Assembly: GCA_903829815.1 (NCBI GenBank)
Contig: CAIKRR010000029.1
Span: forward strand, 1-64,000
Source of the DNA: an uncultured Pseudomonadota bacterium
GTDB taxonomy: Bacteria > Pseudomonadota > Gammaproteobacteria > Burkholderiales > SG8-39
Direction: 5' to 3'
DNA length: 64,000 nt
A program made the translations under genes and the position numbers. The notes beneath the pieces were generated by a model that was given only the letters and a program-made list of their open reading frames with translations, was not told where the DNA came from and ran no database searches. Shown piece by piece: positions 50,642 to 60,826 of this stretch. Numbering within the stretch: the first letter of the stretch is position 1; each line of letters opens with the position of its first letter.

Positions 50642-50971
50642 ATGTTCAACAAGGGACAACTCGCCGGCCTCATGCAGCAGGCACAGGCCATGCAGGACCG
50701 GATGAAGAAGATGCAGGACGAACTGGCTCATGTCGAAATCGAAGGCCAGGCGGGCGGTGGACGGGTCAAGGTTCGCATGACCTGCAAGCACGAGGTTCGC
50801 AAAGTGACCATCGACCCGACGCTCTTTGACGAGGACCGGGACATGATCGAGGATCTGGTTGCAGCGGCGATGAATGACGCAGCCCGCAAGGCAGAAGCCA
50901 CCAGCCAGGAACGTATGGGCGGCCTCACTGCCGGCATGGGCATGCCACCCGGCATGAAGCTGCCCTTCTGA
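50642..50971 (+). CDS. ybaB: YbaB/EbfC nucleoid-associated protein
   Basis: A 109-residue small DNA-binding protein. The long N-terminal helix [12 protein letters not shown], the segment Gly-Gly-Gly-Arg-Val-Lys-Val, Asp-Pro-Thr-Leu-Phe near the middle and a Met/Gly/Pro-rich tail are all typical. It starts one base after the dnaX stop and is followed by recR, the conserved three-gene order. Its dimers bind and bend DNA. Confidence 0.96.
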   Translation: MFNKGQLAGLMQQAQAMQDRMKKMQDELAHVEIEGQAGGGRVKVRMTCKHEVRKVTIDPTLFDEDRDMIEDLVAAAMNDAARKAEATSQERMGGLTAGMGMPPGMKLPF

Positions 50972-50987
50972 CGATGCGACAGCCCTC

Positions 50988-51614
50988 GTGAAGCCAACAG
51001 GCGCGCCAGGGCCCCTGGGCGCGCTGGCAGAACTGATCGACGCCCTGCGCGTGCTGCCAGGCGTTGGCCCGAAGTCAGCGCAACGCATGGCCTATCAGTT
51101 GTTGCAAAGTACCCGACCGGGCGCCGGACGCCTGTCGCGCGCGCTCGAGCAGGCGCTGCAGCGGGTGGTGCGGTGCAAGCGCTGCAATGGCTTCAGCGAG
51201 AGCGAAATCTGCGCCCTGTGCAGCGCACCGCAGCGCAATCCTGCCCACCTGTGCATCGTCGAGACGCCCGCTGATCAACTGATGATCGAGCAGACCCTCG
51301 CCTGGAGGGGGCAGTATTTCGTGCTGATGGGCCGGCTGTCACCCCTGGATGGCATCGGGCCCCGCGAGATTGGGCTCGAGCAGTTGCTCGAGCGCGTTGC
51401 CGACGGCTCGGTAACGGAAGTCGTGCTCGCCACCAATTTCACCAATGAAGGCGAAGCCACCGCACATTTTCTGGCCGAGACACTGGCCGCACGCGGCTTG
51501 CGGGTGTCGCGCATCGCCCGGGGTGTGCCGGTGGGAGGCGAACTGGAGTTCGTCGACCCCGGCACCTTGGCGCAAGCCTTCTACGACCGTCGCGATTTGT
51601 CGGGCAGTGACTGA
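50988..51614 (+). CDS. recR: recombination mediator RecR
   Basis: A 208-residue protein of the RecFOR pathway that helps load RecA at gaps. Helix-hairpin-helix [11 protein letters not shown] at about 23-33, zinc finger Cys63, Cys66, Cys75, Cys78, then the Toprim domain from Cys-Ile-Val-Glu-Thr-Pro-Ala-Asp, and a C-terminal Walker-B-like part with Val-Gly-Gly-Glu-Leu-Glu-Phe. The start is GTG at 50988, 16 bases after ybaB. An inverted repeat ACACGCC-TT-GGCGTGT overlaps the stop at 51614-51629 and may help end the transcript, but it has no U-run. Confidence 0.97.
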   Translation: MKPTGAPGPLGALAELIDALRVLPGVGPKSAQRMAYQLLQSTRPGAGRLSRALEQALQRVVRCKRCNGFSESEICALCSAPQRNPAHLCIVETPADQLMIEQTLAWRGQYFVLMGRLSPLDGIGPREIGLEQLLERVADGSVTEVVLATNFTNEGEATAHFLAETLAARGLRVSRIARGVPVGGELEFVDPGTLAQAFYDRRDLSGSD

Positions 51615-51824
51615 CACGCCTTGGCGTGTAGCACTCGACAACCGGCACGACTGCGGCGGCATGAAGCCCCGATCGGACAAGACCGTGACGCCTTTCAGGG
51701 AATCGTTCACACGGTTCGGCCGACGTCCCACGGGGGGCAACATGCGATGTGTTAATATTTGTTGCGTTCATGCCGCCGGATGATAGAGGTCGGGCGTCTG
51801 CCCACCTGACAACGAGCACACCTG

Positions 51825-52553
51825 ATGGAATCCTCCGCTGCAATCGAGGCCGGAGCCCGCCGTGACACCGAAGTGCCGCCGTCTTCGCACCCTGCCGCGA
51901 GTGGGGCGGCAGAAACCGATGTCGAACGTGCTCGGGAAGAAGAGCGTGCTGCGCTCGCACGTGAAATGCACGATGAAATCGGCGGAACGCTGGGCGCCCT
52001 GAAACTCATGCTGGTGGCCTTGCGTCGCCAGCCGGACGCCGAAGTCATCCAGGAAGGGATGATGCAGATGGAGCAGGTTCTGGACGGCGCCATGGCATCA
52101 GCCGATCGGATCATCCGGGCATTGCGCCCGGCGGTCCTCGAGCGGGGTGTGGTGGAAGCGCTGCGTCGCGAAGCCACCGAATTCACTCGTCGCCACCGCA
52201 TCGAAGCGCACTTCCAGAGCAATCGCGACACATTTGAACTGCCACGCGGCCAGACACTCACGGTCTACCGGGTCTGTCAGGAAGCCCTCTCGAATGTGGC
52301 ACGCCACTCGGCTGCCTCCAGCGTGTCGATCGACCTCTTTCGCGATGCCAGTGCAATTACCCTGGAGATTGCCGACAACGGCAAGGGTTTTGACACCAAG
52401 CGGCTGGAGAGCAGCACTCGCCTGGGTGTGGCCGGGATGCGCGAGCGTGCCCGCAGCTTTGGCGGCTGGGTCGAAATCGACAGCCGCCCCGGCAAAGGCA
52501 CGACCGTCATGCTGCAGATCCCCTTGCGACGCGTGGCGGACCTCGCGCTGTGA
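51825..52553 (+). CDS. soluble NarL-type sensor histidine kinase
   Basis: A 242-residue kinase with HisKA_3 and HATPase domains and no membrane helix or recognised input domain. Phospho-acceptor His49 lies in Arg-Glu-Met-His-Asp-Glu-Ile-Gly-Gly. N-box Val-Cys-Gln-Glu-Ala-Leu-Ser-Asn-Val-Ala-Arg-His, G1 Asp-Asn-Gly-Lys-Gly-Phe and G2 Leu-Gly-Val-Ala-Gly-Met-Arg-Glu-Arg are all intact, so it should be active. The first 35 residues are low-complexity Ala/Ser. Any signal must come through a protein partner or directly to the catalytic core. An AT-rich patch (TTAATATTTG, 51752-51761) about 65 bases upstream probably belongs to its promoter. Its end overlaps the regulator start (GTGA). Confidence 0.9.
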   Translation: MESSAAIEAGARRDTEVPPSSHPAASGAAETDVERAREEERAALAREMHDEIGGTLGALKLMLVALRRQPDAEVIQEGMMQMEQVLDGAMASADRIIRALRPAVLERGVVEALRREATEFTRRHRIEAHFQSNRDTFELPRGQTLTVYRVCQEALSNVARHSAASSVSIDLFRDASAITLEIADNGKGFDTKRLESSTRLGVAGMRERARSFGGWVEIDSRPGKGTTVMLQIPLRRVADLAL

Positions 52554-53182
52554 TCCGGGTACTCATCGCCGATGACCACGCAGTGGTGCGCCGTGGCGTG
52601 CGGCAGATACTCGATGCCGAGGTGGATATCGAGGTCGTGGCCGAGGCGGCCGACTATGTCGAGATCCGGCGTCGGCTGCGCGAACACCAGTTCGATGTGC
52701 TGGTACTCGACATGCAGATACCGGGCAAGAACGGCATCGAAGTCACCAAGGCGCTCAAGGACGATTCACCGCGCCTGGCCGTGCTGATGCTGTCGAGCTA
52801 CCCGGAAGAGCAGTACGCGGTGAGGGCACTGAAAGCCGGTGCACGCGGCTATCTCAACAAGATGAACTCGCCCGAGCGCATTGTCGAGGCCGTGCGCACC
52901 GTGGCCAGTGGGCGCAAGTACATCAACGCCGAAACCGCCGAGGCGCTGGCCAGCACGTTGACCAGCGAGCGCAGCGAGACCCCGCACACGCTTCTTTCGG
53001 ATCGCGAGTTTCAGGTGCTCAAGATGATTGCCAGCGGCCACAAGCTCGCCGAGATCGCCGATGCCCTGGCCCTGAGCCCCAAGACCGTCTCGGTCTACCG
53101 GGCGCGCATCCTGGACAAGATGGGCATACGCTCCAACGCGGAACTGGCTCAATACGCGATCCGCAACGCCCTGCTCGACTGA
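52550..53182 (+). CDS. NarL/FixJ-family response regulator
   Basis: A 210-residue regulator. Receiver: acidic pair Asp8-Asp9, phospho-acceptor Asp54 in Val-Leu-Asp-Met-Gln-Ile-Pro-Gly, and a Lys in Gly-Tyr-Leu-Asn-Lys-Met near 105. The LuxR-type HTH starts at Leu-Ser-Asp-Arg-Glu-Phe-Gln-Val-Leu near 147 and has Leu-Ser-Pro-Lys-Thr-Val-Ser-Val-Tyr-Arg in the recognition helix. The GTG at 52550 overlaps the kinase stop, so the pair is translated together. The gene converges on flgL with only 21 bases between, but position alone does not prove control of motility. Confidence 0.94.
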   Translation: MIRVLIADDHAVVRRGVRQILDAEVDIEVVAEAADYVEIRRRLREHQFDVLVLDMQIPGKNGIEVTKALKDDSPRLAVLMLSSYPEEQYAVRALKAGARGYLNKMNSPERIVEAVRTVASGRKYINAETAEALASTLTSERSETPHTLLSDREFQVLKMIASGHKLAEIADALALSPKTVSVYRARILDKMGIRSNAELAQYAIRNALLD

Positions 53183-53203
53183 TCCGGCCTGCGCGCGACG
53201 CCT

Positions 53204-54412
53204 CTACAGTTGCGAGAACAACGACAGTTGCACGATCTTCGCATAGGAGGCCTGCGCAGCCTGATACGCCGTCTGCGCCGCTGCGTACTGTGATATTGCG
53301 GTCGGATAGTCGACGTCGCGCAGCGTTGACAGGGTCGACTGGAGGCCGGTTGAAATCGTCCCGTTCATGGTCTTGAGCGAGGACAATTCCTGCATCTGGG
53401 CGCCCACCGTTGCACGCTGCGCAAGCAGCGCATTGAGAGCCTGATCGACATACTGCAGGCTCGATGAAATTGCAGCGCCGTTGAGCGCCTGGGCTGCGGC
53501 CCCCGAGGGCGCATTGCCTGCCAGTCCGATAGCCGTCTTCATGGCCGAGAACACATCGCGGTTGACACTGGGAGCGACATTGAAGGTATCACCGGCAGCC
53601 GGTGCGCCGCTGATGTTGAGCGCAATGCCCTCGAAGCTGATGGCATCACCGGCCGAAAACCCGGCAGCAGCAACGACGACCGTGCCAGTCGTCTGATCGG
53701 TGACCGAGTACTGCATCTGAGCGCCGACCTGACTGAAGGCGATACTGTAGTTATCGCCGGTCAACAGGCTCCTGTCACTCAGCGTGCCTGCATCAGGTAC
53801 GCCGGTGCCGGTGTTGCTTGCGGCAGGCGTGATACTGAAGGTGCCATTGCCGTCACGGACCCGCTGGAAAAGATCGGCTCCGTTCACCGATACGGTGATG
53901 GCACTGCCGGTACTCACCTGGACCTGCTGGCTGCCCTGATCGCCGTTGTAGCGTGCCCCGGTGGCGGTCGCGGTGAACGGCGCGCTCGACTGATTGAACC
54001 CTGCAAAGAGGTAGTTGCCGTTGGGGTCTCTCGAATTGGCAAGCCCGATCAGTTGCTCATACTCGGATTGCATCGAGGCGACGACTCCCTGCCGGTCGGC
54101 AGCGCTCAAGGTTGAGTTGCCCGACTGAACCAGTGACTGCCGAAACGACTGAAGCACGTTCTGTGCGCTGTTGAGCGCTGTGTCGATCATCGACAACTGA
54201 TTGGACACCTGCGTCTGGGCACTGGCAAAGGCGGTGTTCTGTGCCTGGGCGTCAGCGAGCGCGACCACCTGCCCGGCAGCGGTGGGGTCAGTGGCCGCGG
54301 AGTCAATCCGTCGTCCCGTCGCCAGTTGCTGCTGCACCTGATACATTTTCGATTGGGTGCTGCTCAGACCGGCAGCGCCATTTTGCTGAATCATCTGTGT
54401 GCTGATTCTCAT
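53204..54412 (-). CDS. flgL: flagellar hook-associated protein 3 (hook-filament junction)
   Basis: A 402-residue flagellin-related junction protein exported by the flagellar type III system. The N-terminal flagellin-like helix Met-Arg-Ile-Ser-Thr-Gln-Met-Ile-Gln-Gln and Gln-Gln-Gln-Leu-Ala-Thr-Gly-Arg-Arg-Ile-Asp-Ser-Ala-Ala-Thr-Asp-Pro, plus the C-terminal helix Tyr-Ala-Lys-Ile-Val-Gln-Leu-Ser-Leu-Phe, define FlgL. The variable middle (about 130-290) is Gly/Thr/Ser-rich. It is last in the flg operon, 14 bases after flgK. Confidence 0.95.
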   Translation of the reverse strand: MRISTQMIQQNGAAGLSSTQSKMYQVQQQLATGRRIDSAATDPTAAGQVVALADAQAQNTAFASAQTQVSNQLSMIDTALNSAQNVLQSFRQSLVQSGNSTLSAADRQGVVASMQSEYEQLIGLANSRDPNGNYLFAGFNQSSAPFTATATGARYNGDQGSQQVQVSTGSAITVSVNGADLFQRVRDGNGTFSITPAASNTGTGVPDAGTLSDRSLLTGDNYSIAFSQVGAQMQYSVTDQTTGTVVVAAAGFSAGDAISFEGIALNISGAPAAGDTFNVAPSVNRDVFSAMKTAIGLAGNAPSGAAAQALNGAAISSSLQYVDQALNALLAQRATVGAQMQELSSLKTMNGTISTGLQSTLSTLRDVDYPTAISQYAAAQTAYQAAQASYAKIVQLSLFSQL

Positions 54413-54426
54413 GAAACGACCCTCCT

Positions 54427-56310
54427 CTACAGGTTGAGATCCAGCAAGCCCTTGAAGAGGCTGTCGGCAATCTGGATGTACTTGGAGGAGGCCTGGTAGG
54501 CCTGCTGCAAGGTCAGCAGATTGGATGCTTCCTCATCCAGGTTCACCCCGGACACGCTCTGGACATCGTTTTGCGCCGTGGTAAGCATGCTTTGCTGAAC
54601 ACTGAGTGCGATCTGTGCCGCCTGCTGCTTGCTGGCCGTCGCGGAGATGACCCCGCCCAGCACACCCGACAAGGTGGAGCCTGCCAGCATGCGGGCGTTC
54701 TGCAGCGCTGCCATCGCCACCGCGTTGCGACTGTCACCACCCGGGCTCGTATTCGGACCAACCGTGAAGGCGTCGCCCGCGGCCGGAGCACCACTCACCT
54801 GCACGGTCCAACCGTTGACCGAAATGTCGGCACCTGCCGTCCAGGCATGCGGTGCACTGGTGCCCGAAGGCGTTTGTATCGTGTATGTCGATGCGCTGGT
54901 GAACTGGATCGACACGGGGTCGCGCAGCGCCGAATCGGCTGGATAGCCATTGACGAGCGGCTGCGAAATCGTGCCCGAGCCCCTGTTGAGCAGCGGCGCC
55001 GATGCAAGCAGCGCACCACCGGCTGCAATTTGCGCCGGATTGGCAATGGCCACCGACATGCCGGCAACCACGCTGATGGTTGGACGCAGAAGAAAAGAAT
55101 CGCCCGCCGCAGGTGAACCGCTGCCCGTCAAGGTCACACCATCGATGGTCTGCGGCAGGGATTGGAACTGGGTGGTCGTGGCATCGGACAGACGCGTCAC
55201 GGCATACTGGCTACCGTCGTACCGCACCTGATAATCGCTGCCCGTGAGCGCAGTGGCATCGGACAGACTGGCTGCCACACTCCCTGTGCCCTTGTTCTCA
55301 GCATTGGCAATCACCTGAGGGCCTGGCAGGGTAAAGAGGGGCCGTCCCGCTTGTCCGGAGGCATCGACCCCGAGCGACTGCTGCTGATTCAGTGCAGTGG
55401 CAAGTACGGTGGCAATCCGGCCAAGCTGGTTCTGCGCATCATTGAGCGCACCATCACGCACGGATAGGGCACCAGAGAGCTTCCCACCCCCGATGCCAGC
55501 AAGGCTCACTGGTACGGGTTGACCTGCCGTGTTGCTGAGCACGAGGCGCTGGTCGGTCGGCAGCGCCGGATCGGCCGTCGTCGACAAGGCGTAGGAAACG
55601 CCGCCAACCACCAGGGGCTGCCCAGACCCCATATAGAGGCTTATGTCGCCATTGGGCTGTTTCAGCGCACTGACGCGCAGGTCCTGAGACAGTTGCTGCA
55701 CCACCTGATCACGCTGATCGAGCAGATCATTGGGTGAGCTGCCTGCTGCGGTGGTCGCCGATATCTGGTTATTGAGCGCAGCAACCTGCGCGGCATAGGT
55801 ATTGACTTCGGCGGCCAGAGAACCGATCTGCTGATTGAGACTGGTGCGCGCATTGTTCAACTGCTGCGCAGTGGATTGCATCATCTGGACGAATCCGCTG
55901 GCACTGGCCAAAGCCGTGGTGCGCGTAGCGGTGTCAGACGGGTTGGCCGAGAGGGCCTCGAGACTCGCGAACACCTGACTCATGGCCGGCGCGACCCCTG
56001 CGGTTTCGGTGCCAAGCATGCCGCTGATGCTCGCGAGCTGGTTTGAGACCAGGGTGGATTGCGCCACCTGGCTGGAGATGTCGCGTTGCTGTGCAACCGC
56101 AAACTCGCTATAGGCCCGTTGCACACTCTGCACGGCGGTACCTGAGCCCAGATAGAGCGAACCGCTGAAATTCGCCCGCGCCGAGACCTGCACGAGCGTC
56201 TGACGTGAGTAGCCCGGGGTGTTCACATTGGCAATATTGTTGCCGGCTGTCTGCAGCGCGAGCCTCGCAGCGGTCAATCCCGTGACTCCGACCTCGAGCA
56301 ACGAATCCAT
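54427..56310 (-). CDS. flgK: flagellar hook-associated protein 1
   Basis: A 627-residue hook-filament junction protein. The N-terminus has the rod/hook motif Leu-Gln-Thr-Ala-Gly-Asn-Asn-Ile-Ala-Asn-Val-Asn-Thr-Pro-Gly-Tyr-Ser-Arg-Gln; the C-terminus has Leu-Asp-Glu-Glu-Ala-Ser-Asn-Leu and Tyr-Gln-Ala-Ser-Ser-Lys-Tyr-Ile-Gln, standard for FlgK. The length is moderately greater than the enterobacterial protein, from Ser/Gly/Ala-rich surface domains in the middle. It precedes flgL and follows flgJ by 81 bases. Confidence 0.96.
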   Translation of the reverse strand: MDSLLEVGVTGLTAARLALQTAGNNIANVNTPGYSRQTLVQVSARANFSGSLYLGSGTAVQSVQRAYSEFAVAQQRDISSQVAQSTLVSNQLASISGMLGTETAGVAPAMSQVFASLEALSANPSDTATRTTALASASGFVQMMQSTAQQLNNARTSLNQQIGSLAAEVNTYAAQVAALNNQISATTAAGSSPNDLLDQRDQVVQQLSQDLRVSALKQPNGDISLYMGSGQPLVVGGVSYALSTTADPALPTDQRLVLSNTAGQPVPVSLAGIGGGKLSGALSVRDGALNDAQNQLGRIATVLATALNQQQSLGVDASGQAGRPLFTLPGPQVIANAENKGTGSVAASLSDATALTGSDYQVRYDGSQYAVTRLSDATTTQFQSLPQTIDGVTLTGSGSPAAGDSFLLRPTISVVAGMSVAIANPAQIAAGGALLASAPLLNRGSGTISQPLVNGYPADSALRDPVSIQFTSASTYTIQTPSGTSAPHAWTAGADISVNGWTVQVSGAPAAGDAFTVGPNTSPGGDSRNAVAMAALQNARMLAGSTLSGVLGGVISATASKQQAAQIALSVQQSMLTTAQNDVQSVSGVNLDEEASNLLTLQQAYQASSKYIQIADSLFKGLLDLNL

Positions 56311-56391
56311 CTACCCTACCTCCAGAACGTACCCGAAATAACGGCAGCGATGAGCCGAACTTGAGGCTGGCGCGCGACCACTGCGCTGTGG

Positions 56392-57372
56392 TCAGACACT
56401 GCGGCCAGCGCCCTGCGCGCGCGACATCGACAGGGTCTGGTTGATAACCCGGGTGAGCTTGTCGGCATAGGCGGGATCGGTGGCGTAGCCTGCCCGTTGC
56501 AGGCTCTGGGCAAAGTCAGCGGCACTGGCACCCTGACGCGGCACCGCCCCGTAGCGCGCACTGCCCCCGATGAGCGCAGCGTAATCGTTGAAGCTGTCGG
56601 CATACGAGTCGTAGGCCCGGAAGCGTTGCACCATCTTGCGTGGCGTTCCATTCACATACTCGGTCGTGGTGATGTCCACCGTGCGCCCAGTCCAGGTGCT
56701 GCCAGCCTTGATGCCAAAGAGGTTGTAGCTGGGCGTGCCATCAGCACCCACGATCTGGCGACGGCCCCAGCCCGACTCGAGGGCGGCCTGACCGATCATG
56801 TACTGCGCCGGAATCCCGGAACTGCGCGAGGCTGCCTCGGCATAGGGGGCCATCTGATCGACAAAGGCTTGTGCAGCGCCCACTCGGGTAGGCGCCGCGG
56901 CGCTATTCGGATCAGCCACCACTGGCGCAGACGCTAGCGACACGGCATGGGCAAGGATCGAATCCGCTGCAACCGTTTGACCCGGTTCGATCGGAGCAGC
57001 CGCCGGAGCAGCCGCAGCAGCAGCCGGAACGCCCTGCCCCGCATCCACTGCCGCCTGGCCATCGCCACGCCCGCGCGACTGCGCCGCCGCGAGCTGACGG
57101 GCGAGCAGGTCACCCACGCCCATCCCGCGCTTGGCCAGGGTCTGCGCCAACTGGGTATCGAACATGTCGGTATACATCTTCGACTCGTTGCCCCCGAGCA
57201 GCCCCCCATCGGGCACGGTGCTGCGCATGCTCTTCAGCACCATCTGCATGAAGACCGCCTCGAACTGCTTTGCCGCATGGAGCAAGGCCTTGTCAGGCGA
57301 GGCGTGGGCGGTCGCACGCAGGCTGTCCAGTGAGCGCGCATCGAGGGCGATGGTGGAAGCCGTCGTATTCAT
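56392..57372 (-). CDS. flgJ: flagellar rod assembly protein and peptidoglycan hydrolase
   Basis: A 326-residue two-domain protein. The N-terminal rod-cap domain (about 25-95) has Ala-Lys-Gln-Phe-Glu-Ala-Val-Phe-Met-Gln-Met-Val-Leu-Lys-Ser-Met and Tyr-Thr-Asp-Met-Phe-Asp. An Ala/Pro linker follows. The C-terminal glucosaminidase domain (about 185-320) has Gln-Ala-Ala-Leu-Glu-Ser-Gly-Trp-Gly, where the Glu is the likely catalytic acid, and Tyr-Asn-Leu-Phe-Gly-Ile-Lys. It opens the cell wall for the rod. ATG 57372 overlaps the flgI stop by one base; a longer frame is ruled out because it would lie inside flgI. Confidence 0.95.
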   Translation of the reverse strand: MNTTASTIALDARSLDSLRATAHASPDKALLHAAKQFEAVFMQMVLKSMRSTVPDGGLLGGNESKMYTDMFDTQLAQTLAKRGMGVGDLLARQLAAAQSRGRGDGQAAVDAGQGVPAAAAAAPAAAPIEPGQTVAADSILAHAVSLASAPVVADPNSAAAPTRVGAAQAFVDQMAPYAEAASRSSGIPAQYMIGQAALESGWGRRQIVGADGTPSYNLFGIKAGSTWTGRTVDITTTEYVNGTPRKMVQRFRAYDSYADSFNDYAALIGGSARYGAVPRQGASAADFAQSLQRAGYATDPAYADKLTRVINQTLSMSRAQGAGRSV

Positions 57373-58514
57373 CAGATGATCTCGAGTTCGGCTTTGAGCG
57401 CACCAGCCGATTTCATCGCCTGCAATATGGCCAGCAGGTCCTGCGGCGTGGCGCCAAGCGCATTGAGCGCCTTCACCACATCGTCCAGCCGAGGCGCATT
57501 CACCAGGGTGAGTTGCCCACCATCCTGTCGAATCGTGATGTCGGCCTTCTCGGCCTGCACGGTCTGGCCTTGGCCAAACGCATTGGGCTGACTGACGACC
57601 GGCGTCATGTTGACCGTGACGGCCAGATTGCCATGCGCCACCGCACAAGCATCAATCGACACCATCTGGTTCATCACCACGGAACCGGTGCGCGCGTTGA
57701 TGATGACGCGGGCACTGGGCACCACGTTCTCGATCGCAAGATTTTCCACACGCGCCAGAAACCCGATGCGCTCATCAGGGGTGATCGGCGCCCGCACCGA
57801 AACCACGCGTCCATCGAGGGCTCGTGCAAGCGACTCGCCCATCTCCTTGTTGATGGCATCAGCAACGCGCCGCGCCGTCGTGAAATCGCTCGTCGAGAGT
57901 TCAAACTGGATGGCCTCACCATCCATCACCGGACTTTGCACCGCGCGCTCCACCGTCGCCCCACCCGGCACCCGGCCAGCACTGAGATGATTGATGGTGA
58001 CCCGACTGCCGGCAGCCGAGGCGCCCGCGCCTCCGACCGCGACGTTGCCCTGGGCCATCGCGTAGATCTGACCATCGGCCCCGCGCAAGGGGGTGAGCAG
58101 CAAAGTCCCCCCGCGCAGACTCTTGGCGTTGCCCAGCGAGGATACGGTCACGTCGAGCACTTGACCCGGGCGGGCAAATGCCGGCAGGGATGCAGTCACC
58201 ATGACCGCGGCCACGTTGCGCAGTTGCAGACTGCCACCCGGGGGCAAGGTAATGCCCAACTGCTGCAGCATGTTCGACAGGCTCTGCGTGGTGAACGGTG
58301 TCTGCGTCGTCTGGTCGCCACTGCCATCGAGCCCGACCACCAGACCATAGCCGATCAACTGGTTGGCACGCACGCCCTGCACTGAGGCAATGTCGCGCAA
58401 GCGATCGGCACGCGCAAGCGGCGAGATGACGAGCGCTGCCGCGGCGAATGCAAGTCCCAGGGCAAGCACCGCCCGAGCCTTCAGCCATTGGCCAGAATGC
58501 TTGAGCGTCTCCAT
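57372..58514 (-). CDS. flgI: flagellar P-ring protein
   Basis: A 380-residue periplasmic ring protein. The signal peptide hydrophobic core is at about 14-31 with a cut after Ala-Arg-Ala near 36. The mature start [15 protein letters not shown] and [13 protein letters not shown] are diagnostic. The C-terminus has [14 protein letters not shown]. It shares one base with each neighbour (flgH upstream, flgJ downstream), so translation is tightly coupled. Confidence 0.96.
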   Translation of the reverse strand: METLKHSGQWLKARAVLALGLAFAAAALVISPLARADRLRDIASVQGVRANQLIGYGLVVGLDGSGDQTTQTPFTTQSLSNMLQQLGITLPPGGSLQLRNVAAVMVTASLPAFARPGQVLDVTVSSLGNAKSLRGGTLLLTPLRGADGQIYAMAQGNVAVGGAGASAAGSRVTINHLSAGRVPGGATVERAVQSPVMDGEAIQFELSTSDFTTARRVADAINKEMGESLARALDGRVVSVRAPITPDERIGFLARVENLAIENVVPSARVIINARTGSVVMNQMVSIDACAVAHGNLAVTVNMTPVVSQPNAFGQGQTVQAEKADITIRQDGGQLTLVNAPRLDDVVKALNALGATPQDLLAILQAMKSAGALKAELEII

Positions 58515-59194
58515 CAGAAAGGCGCAACGCTCATGAAGAAGCGCTGCAGCCAGGGCATGGCCTGGGCCGAGTCGATATAACCGCGTCCGACATACTCGAG
58601 TCGCACATCAGCCACCTGAGTTGAACTGACCTGATTGCCGAGCTGGATACTGGCTGGAGTCACGACTCCCGCGAAGCGTACGAATTCGGCATTGTGATTG
58701 ATGCCGATCTGGCGTTCTCCAGCAACCACCAGATTGCCATTGACGAGCACTTCGATCACGGTTGCCGTGATCGTTCCCGTGAATACATTCACGTTGGAGG
58801 TCGCGCCTTTGCTGTCGAGCTTGTTGTCATCGCTGCCACTCACACCGGCCCCCTGGAAGGACTTGCCCAGAATGCCCTGCACGATCGGCACGCTCATGCC
58901 CATGCTCGAATTGCGCTCAGCACTCGAGGCCGAACTCTGACTCGCCGAGAGCGACTCGTTGATGTTGATGACGATCGTATCGCCGACCATGCGCGGTCGA
59001 CGATCTTCGAACAGCGGCCGGTAGAAGCTGCTGCCGCCAAAGATCGCCCCACCGGTGGGCGAAGCCAGTGCGGTGGCAAGCGATGGCCGAGCCGTGCTCG
59101 CGTGGGGCATATCGACCTGACCACCGGACATGCAGCCCGCGGCAAGGCAGGCGGCAGCGATCGCCGCAATGACGCAAAAAGGGTGGGCGCTCAT
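58514..59194 (-). CDS. flgH: flagellar L-ring lipoprotein
   Basis: A 226-residue outer-membrane ring protein. The lipobox Leu-Ala-Ala-Gly-Cys21 follows a hydrophobic signal. FlgH features are [13 protein letters not shown], [11 protein letters not shown], [10 protein letters not shown] and the C-terminal Pro-Trp-Leu-Gln-Arg-Phe. It overlaps the flgG stop by four bases and shares one base with the flgI start. Confidence 0.96.
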   Translation of the reverse strand: MSAHPFCVIAAIAAACLAAGCMSGGQVDMPHASTARPSLATALASPTGGAIFGGSSFYRPLFEDRRPRMVGDTIVININESLSASQSSASSAERNSSMGMSVPIVQGILGKSFQGAGVSGSDDNKLDSKGATSNVNVFTGTITATVIEVLVNGNLVVAGERQIGINHNAEFVRFAGVVTPASIQLGNQVSSTQVADVRLEYVGRGYIDSAQAMPWLQRFFMSVAPF

Positions 59195-59973
59195 GCCTGG
59201 GCCAATCGCTGCAGCATCTGGTCGGAGGTCGTGATGGCCTTGGAATTGATCTCGTACGAACGCTGCGTCTGGATCATGTTGACCAGTTCCTCGACGACGT
59301 TGACGTTCGAACTCTCCACATAAGCCTGGTTGAGCGTGCCCAGGCCGTTGGTGCCCGGATTATTGGGCGAGGGCGTGCCAGAGGCCGTGGTCTCGGTGTA
59401 GAGATTGCCGCCAACCGACAGCAGACCCGCCGGATTGACGAAGTTCACCAGTTGTATGGTGCCAATGGTCTGGGTATTGGTCTGACCGGCAATCTTGGCG
59501 GTCACCGTGCCGTCCTGGCCGATGGTCACCGCACTGGCAGTTGCTGGTATCGAGATGGCGGGCGACAGGGCAAATCCGTTGGCGTTGGCCAATTGCCCAG
59601 CCGCATCAACCTGAAAGGAACCGTCGCGGGTGTAGGCCACGGTGCCATCGGGCATGGCGATCTGAAAGAAGCCGTGACCGTTGATCGCCATATCGAACTG
59701 GTTGCCGGTCTGCTGCAATCCGCCTTGCGTGAAAATGCGTCCCGATGACACCGGCTTGACGCCGGTACCCAACTGCAAACCGGTGGGTATGGTGCTTTGC
59801 TGCGACGACTGACCGCCTGGCTGGCGCACGTTCTCGTAGAGAAGATCCTCGAACACGCCGCGCTGGCGCTTGTAGCCATTGGTCGACACATTGGCCAGAT
59901 TGTTGGTGATGATGTCGAGCTGAGTCTGCTGGGCATCGAGTCCGGTCTTGGCGATCCACAACGAGCGCATCAT
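59191..59973 (-). CDS. flgG: flagellar distal rod protein
   Basis: A 260-residue rod protein, the usual length for FlgG. N-terminal [15 protein letters not shown], then [15 protein letters not shown]. C-terminal [18 protein letters not shown] is the standard rod/hook end helix. It lies 49 bases after flgF. Confidence 0.97.
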   Translation of the reverse strand: MMRSLWIAKTGLDAQQTQLDIITNNLANVSTNGYKRQRGVFEDLLYENVRQPGGQSSQQSTIPTGLQLGTGVKPVSSGRIFTQGGLQQTGNQFDMAINGHGFFQIAMPDGTVAYTRDGSFQVDAAGQLANANGFALSPAISIPATASAVTIGQDGTVTAKIAGQTNTQTIGTIQLVNFVNPAGLLSVGGNLYTETTASGTPSPNNPGTNGLGTLNQAYVESSNVNVVEELVNMIQTQRSYEINSKAITTSDQMLQRLAQA

Positions 59974-60022
59974 GTCGGCGATTCCTTTGATTGAATGAGA
60001 GTGATCCGGCTGATCGGTTCGA

Positions 60023-60766
60023 TCAGCCGTTCATCGACAGCAGTTCATTGGCCTTGCTGGCGTTCTGATCGGCGTTGGTGATGAGCTTGGTGTTGGTCTC
60101 GAACTGACGAGCCACCTCGATCATCGACACCAGCGCCTCGATCGTGTTCACGTTCGAGCCTTCGAGACTTTCGGGTGCGACCGCCACCGTCGGGTCTGAC
60201 GGTGCCGGATCCCCGGCACGCGTCCGGAAAAAGCCATCAGCCGAGCGGGTGAGCGTGACCGGATCGGGATTCACCAGCTTCAGGCGTCCGACGGGTATCA
60301 CCGTCTTGCGCCCACCGGCCAGCGATATGGCTGACACCGAGCCATCGCGACCGATCGCCACCTGATTGTCGGGCGGGACAGTGATCGGACCCGAATCGCC
60401 CAGCACCGGGAGTCCATTTCGGTTCTGCAAGCTGCCATCGGCACCGACGCGAAACTCGCCATCGCGGGTATAGCCCTCGCTGCCATCGGCCGCCTGAACC
60501 GCGAAGAATCCGCTGCCATCGATCGCTGCACTGAGCGAGTTGCCGGTGCCCTGGATCGTGCCTGGCGTGAAGTCACTGCCGGCCGTGGTTTCGACCGCGG
60601 ACACCCGCGTGGCGAGACCGGCGCCATTGACCGGCACGGCTCTGAAGGCATTGAGCTCGGCCCTGAAGCCGGTAGTCGATGCATTGGCCAGATTGTGGGC
60701 AATGCTGTCCTGGCGCTGGGTGAGCACATTGGCCCCGGCCATGGCGGTGTAGATGAGCTTGTCCAA
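60023..60766 (-). CDS. flgF: flagellar proximal rod protein FlgF
   Basis: A 247-residue rod protein. N-terminal [12 protein letters not shown] and [17 protein letters not shown] are FlgF-specific, and the end helix reads [15 protein letters not shown]. Exported by the flagellar type III apparatus. It lies 60 bases after flgE. Confidence 0.96.
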   Translation of the reverse strand: MDKLIYTAMAGANVLTQRQDSIAHNLANASTTGFRAELNAFRAVPVNGAGLATRVSAVETTAGSDFTPGTIQGTGNSLSAAIDGSGFFAVQAADGSEGYTRDGEFRVGADGSLQNRNGLPVLGDSGPITVPPDNQVAIGRDGSVSAISLAGGRKTVIPVGRLKLVNPDPVTLTRSADGFFRTRAGDPAPSDPTVAVAPESLEGSNVNTIEALVSMIEVARQFETNTKLITNADQNASKANELLSMNG

Positions 60767-60826
60767 GAGCGTGGTTTCCGGTTCAGGCTGCGATGAACGT
60801 GGCAGGCAAGCGGGTCTCGATCAGGA

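Noticed and set aside
51614-51629. Inverted repeat ACACGCC-TT-GGCGTGT at the recR stop
   Set aside because: The arms leave only two bases for a loop and no U-run follows, so it is weak as a terminator; mentioned only under recR.
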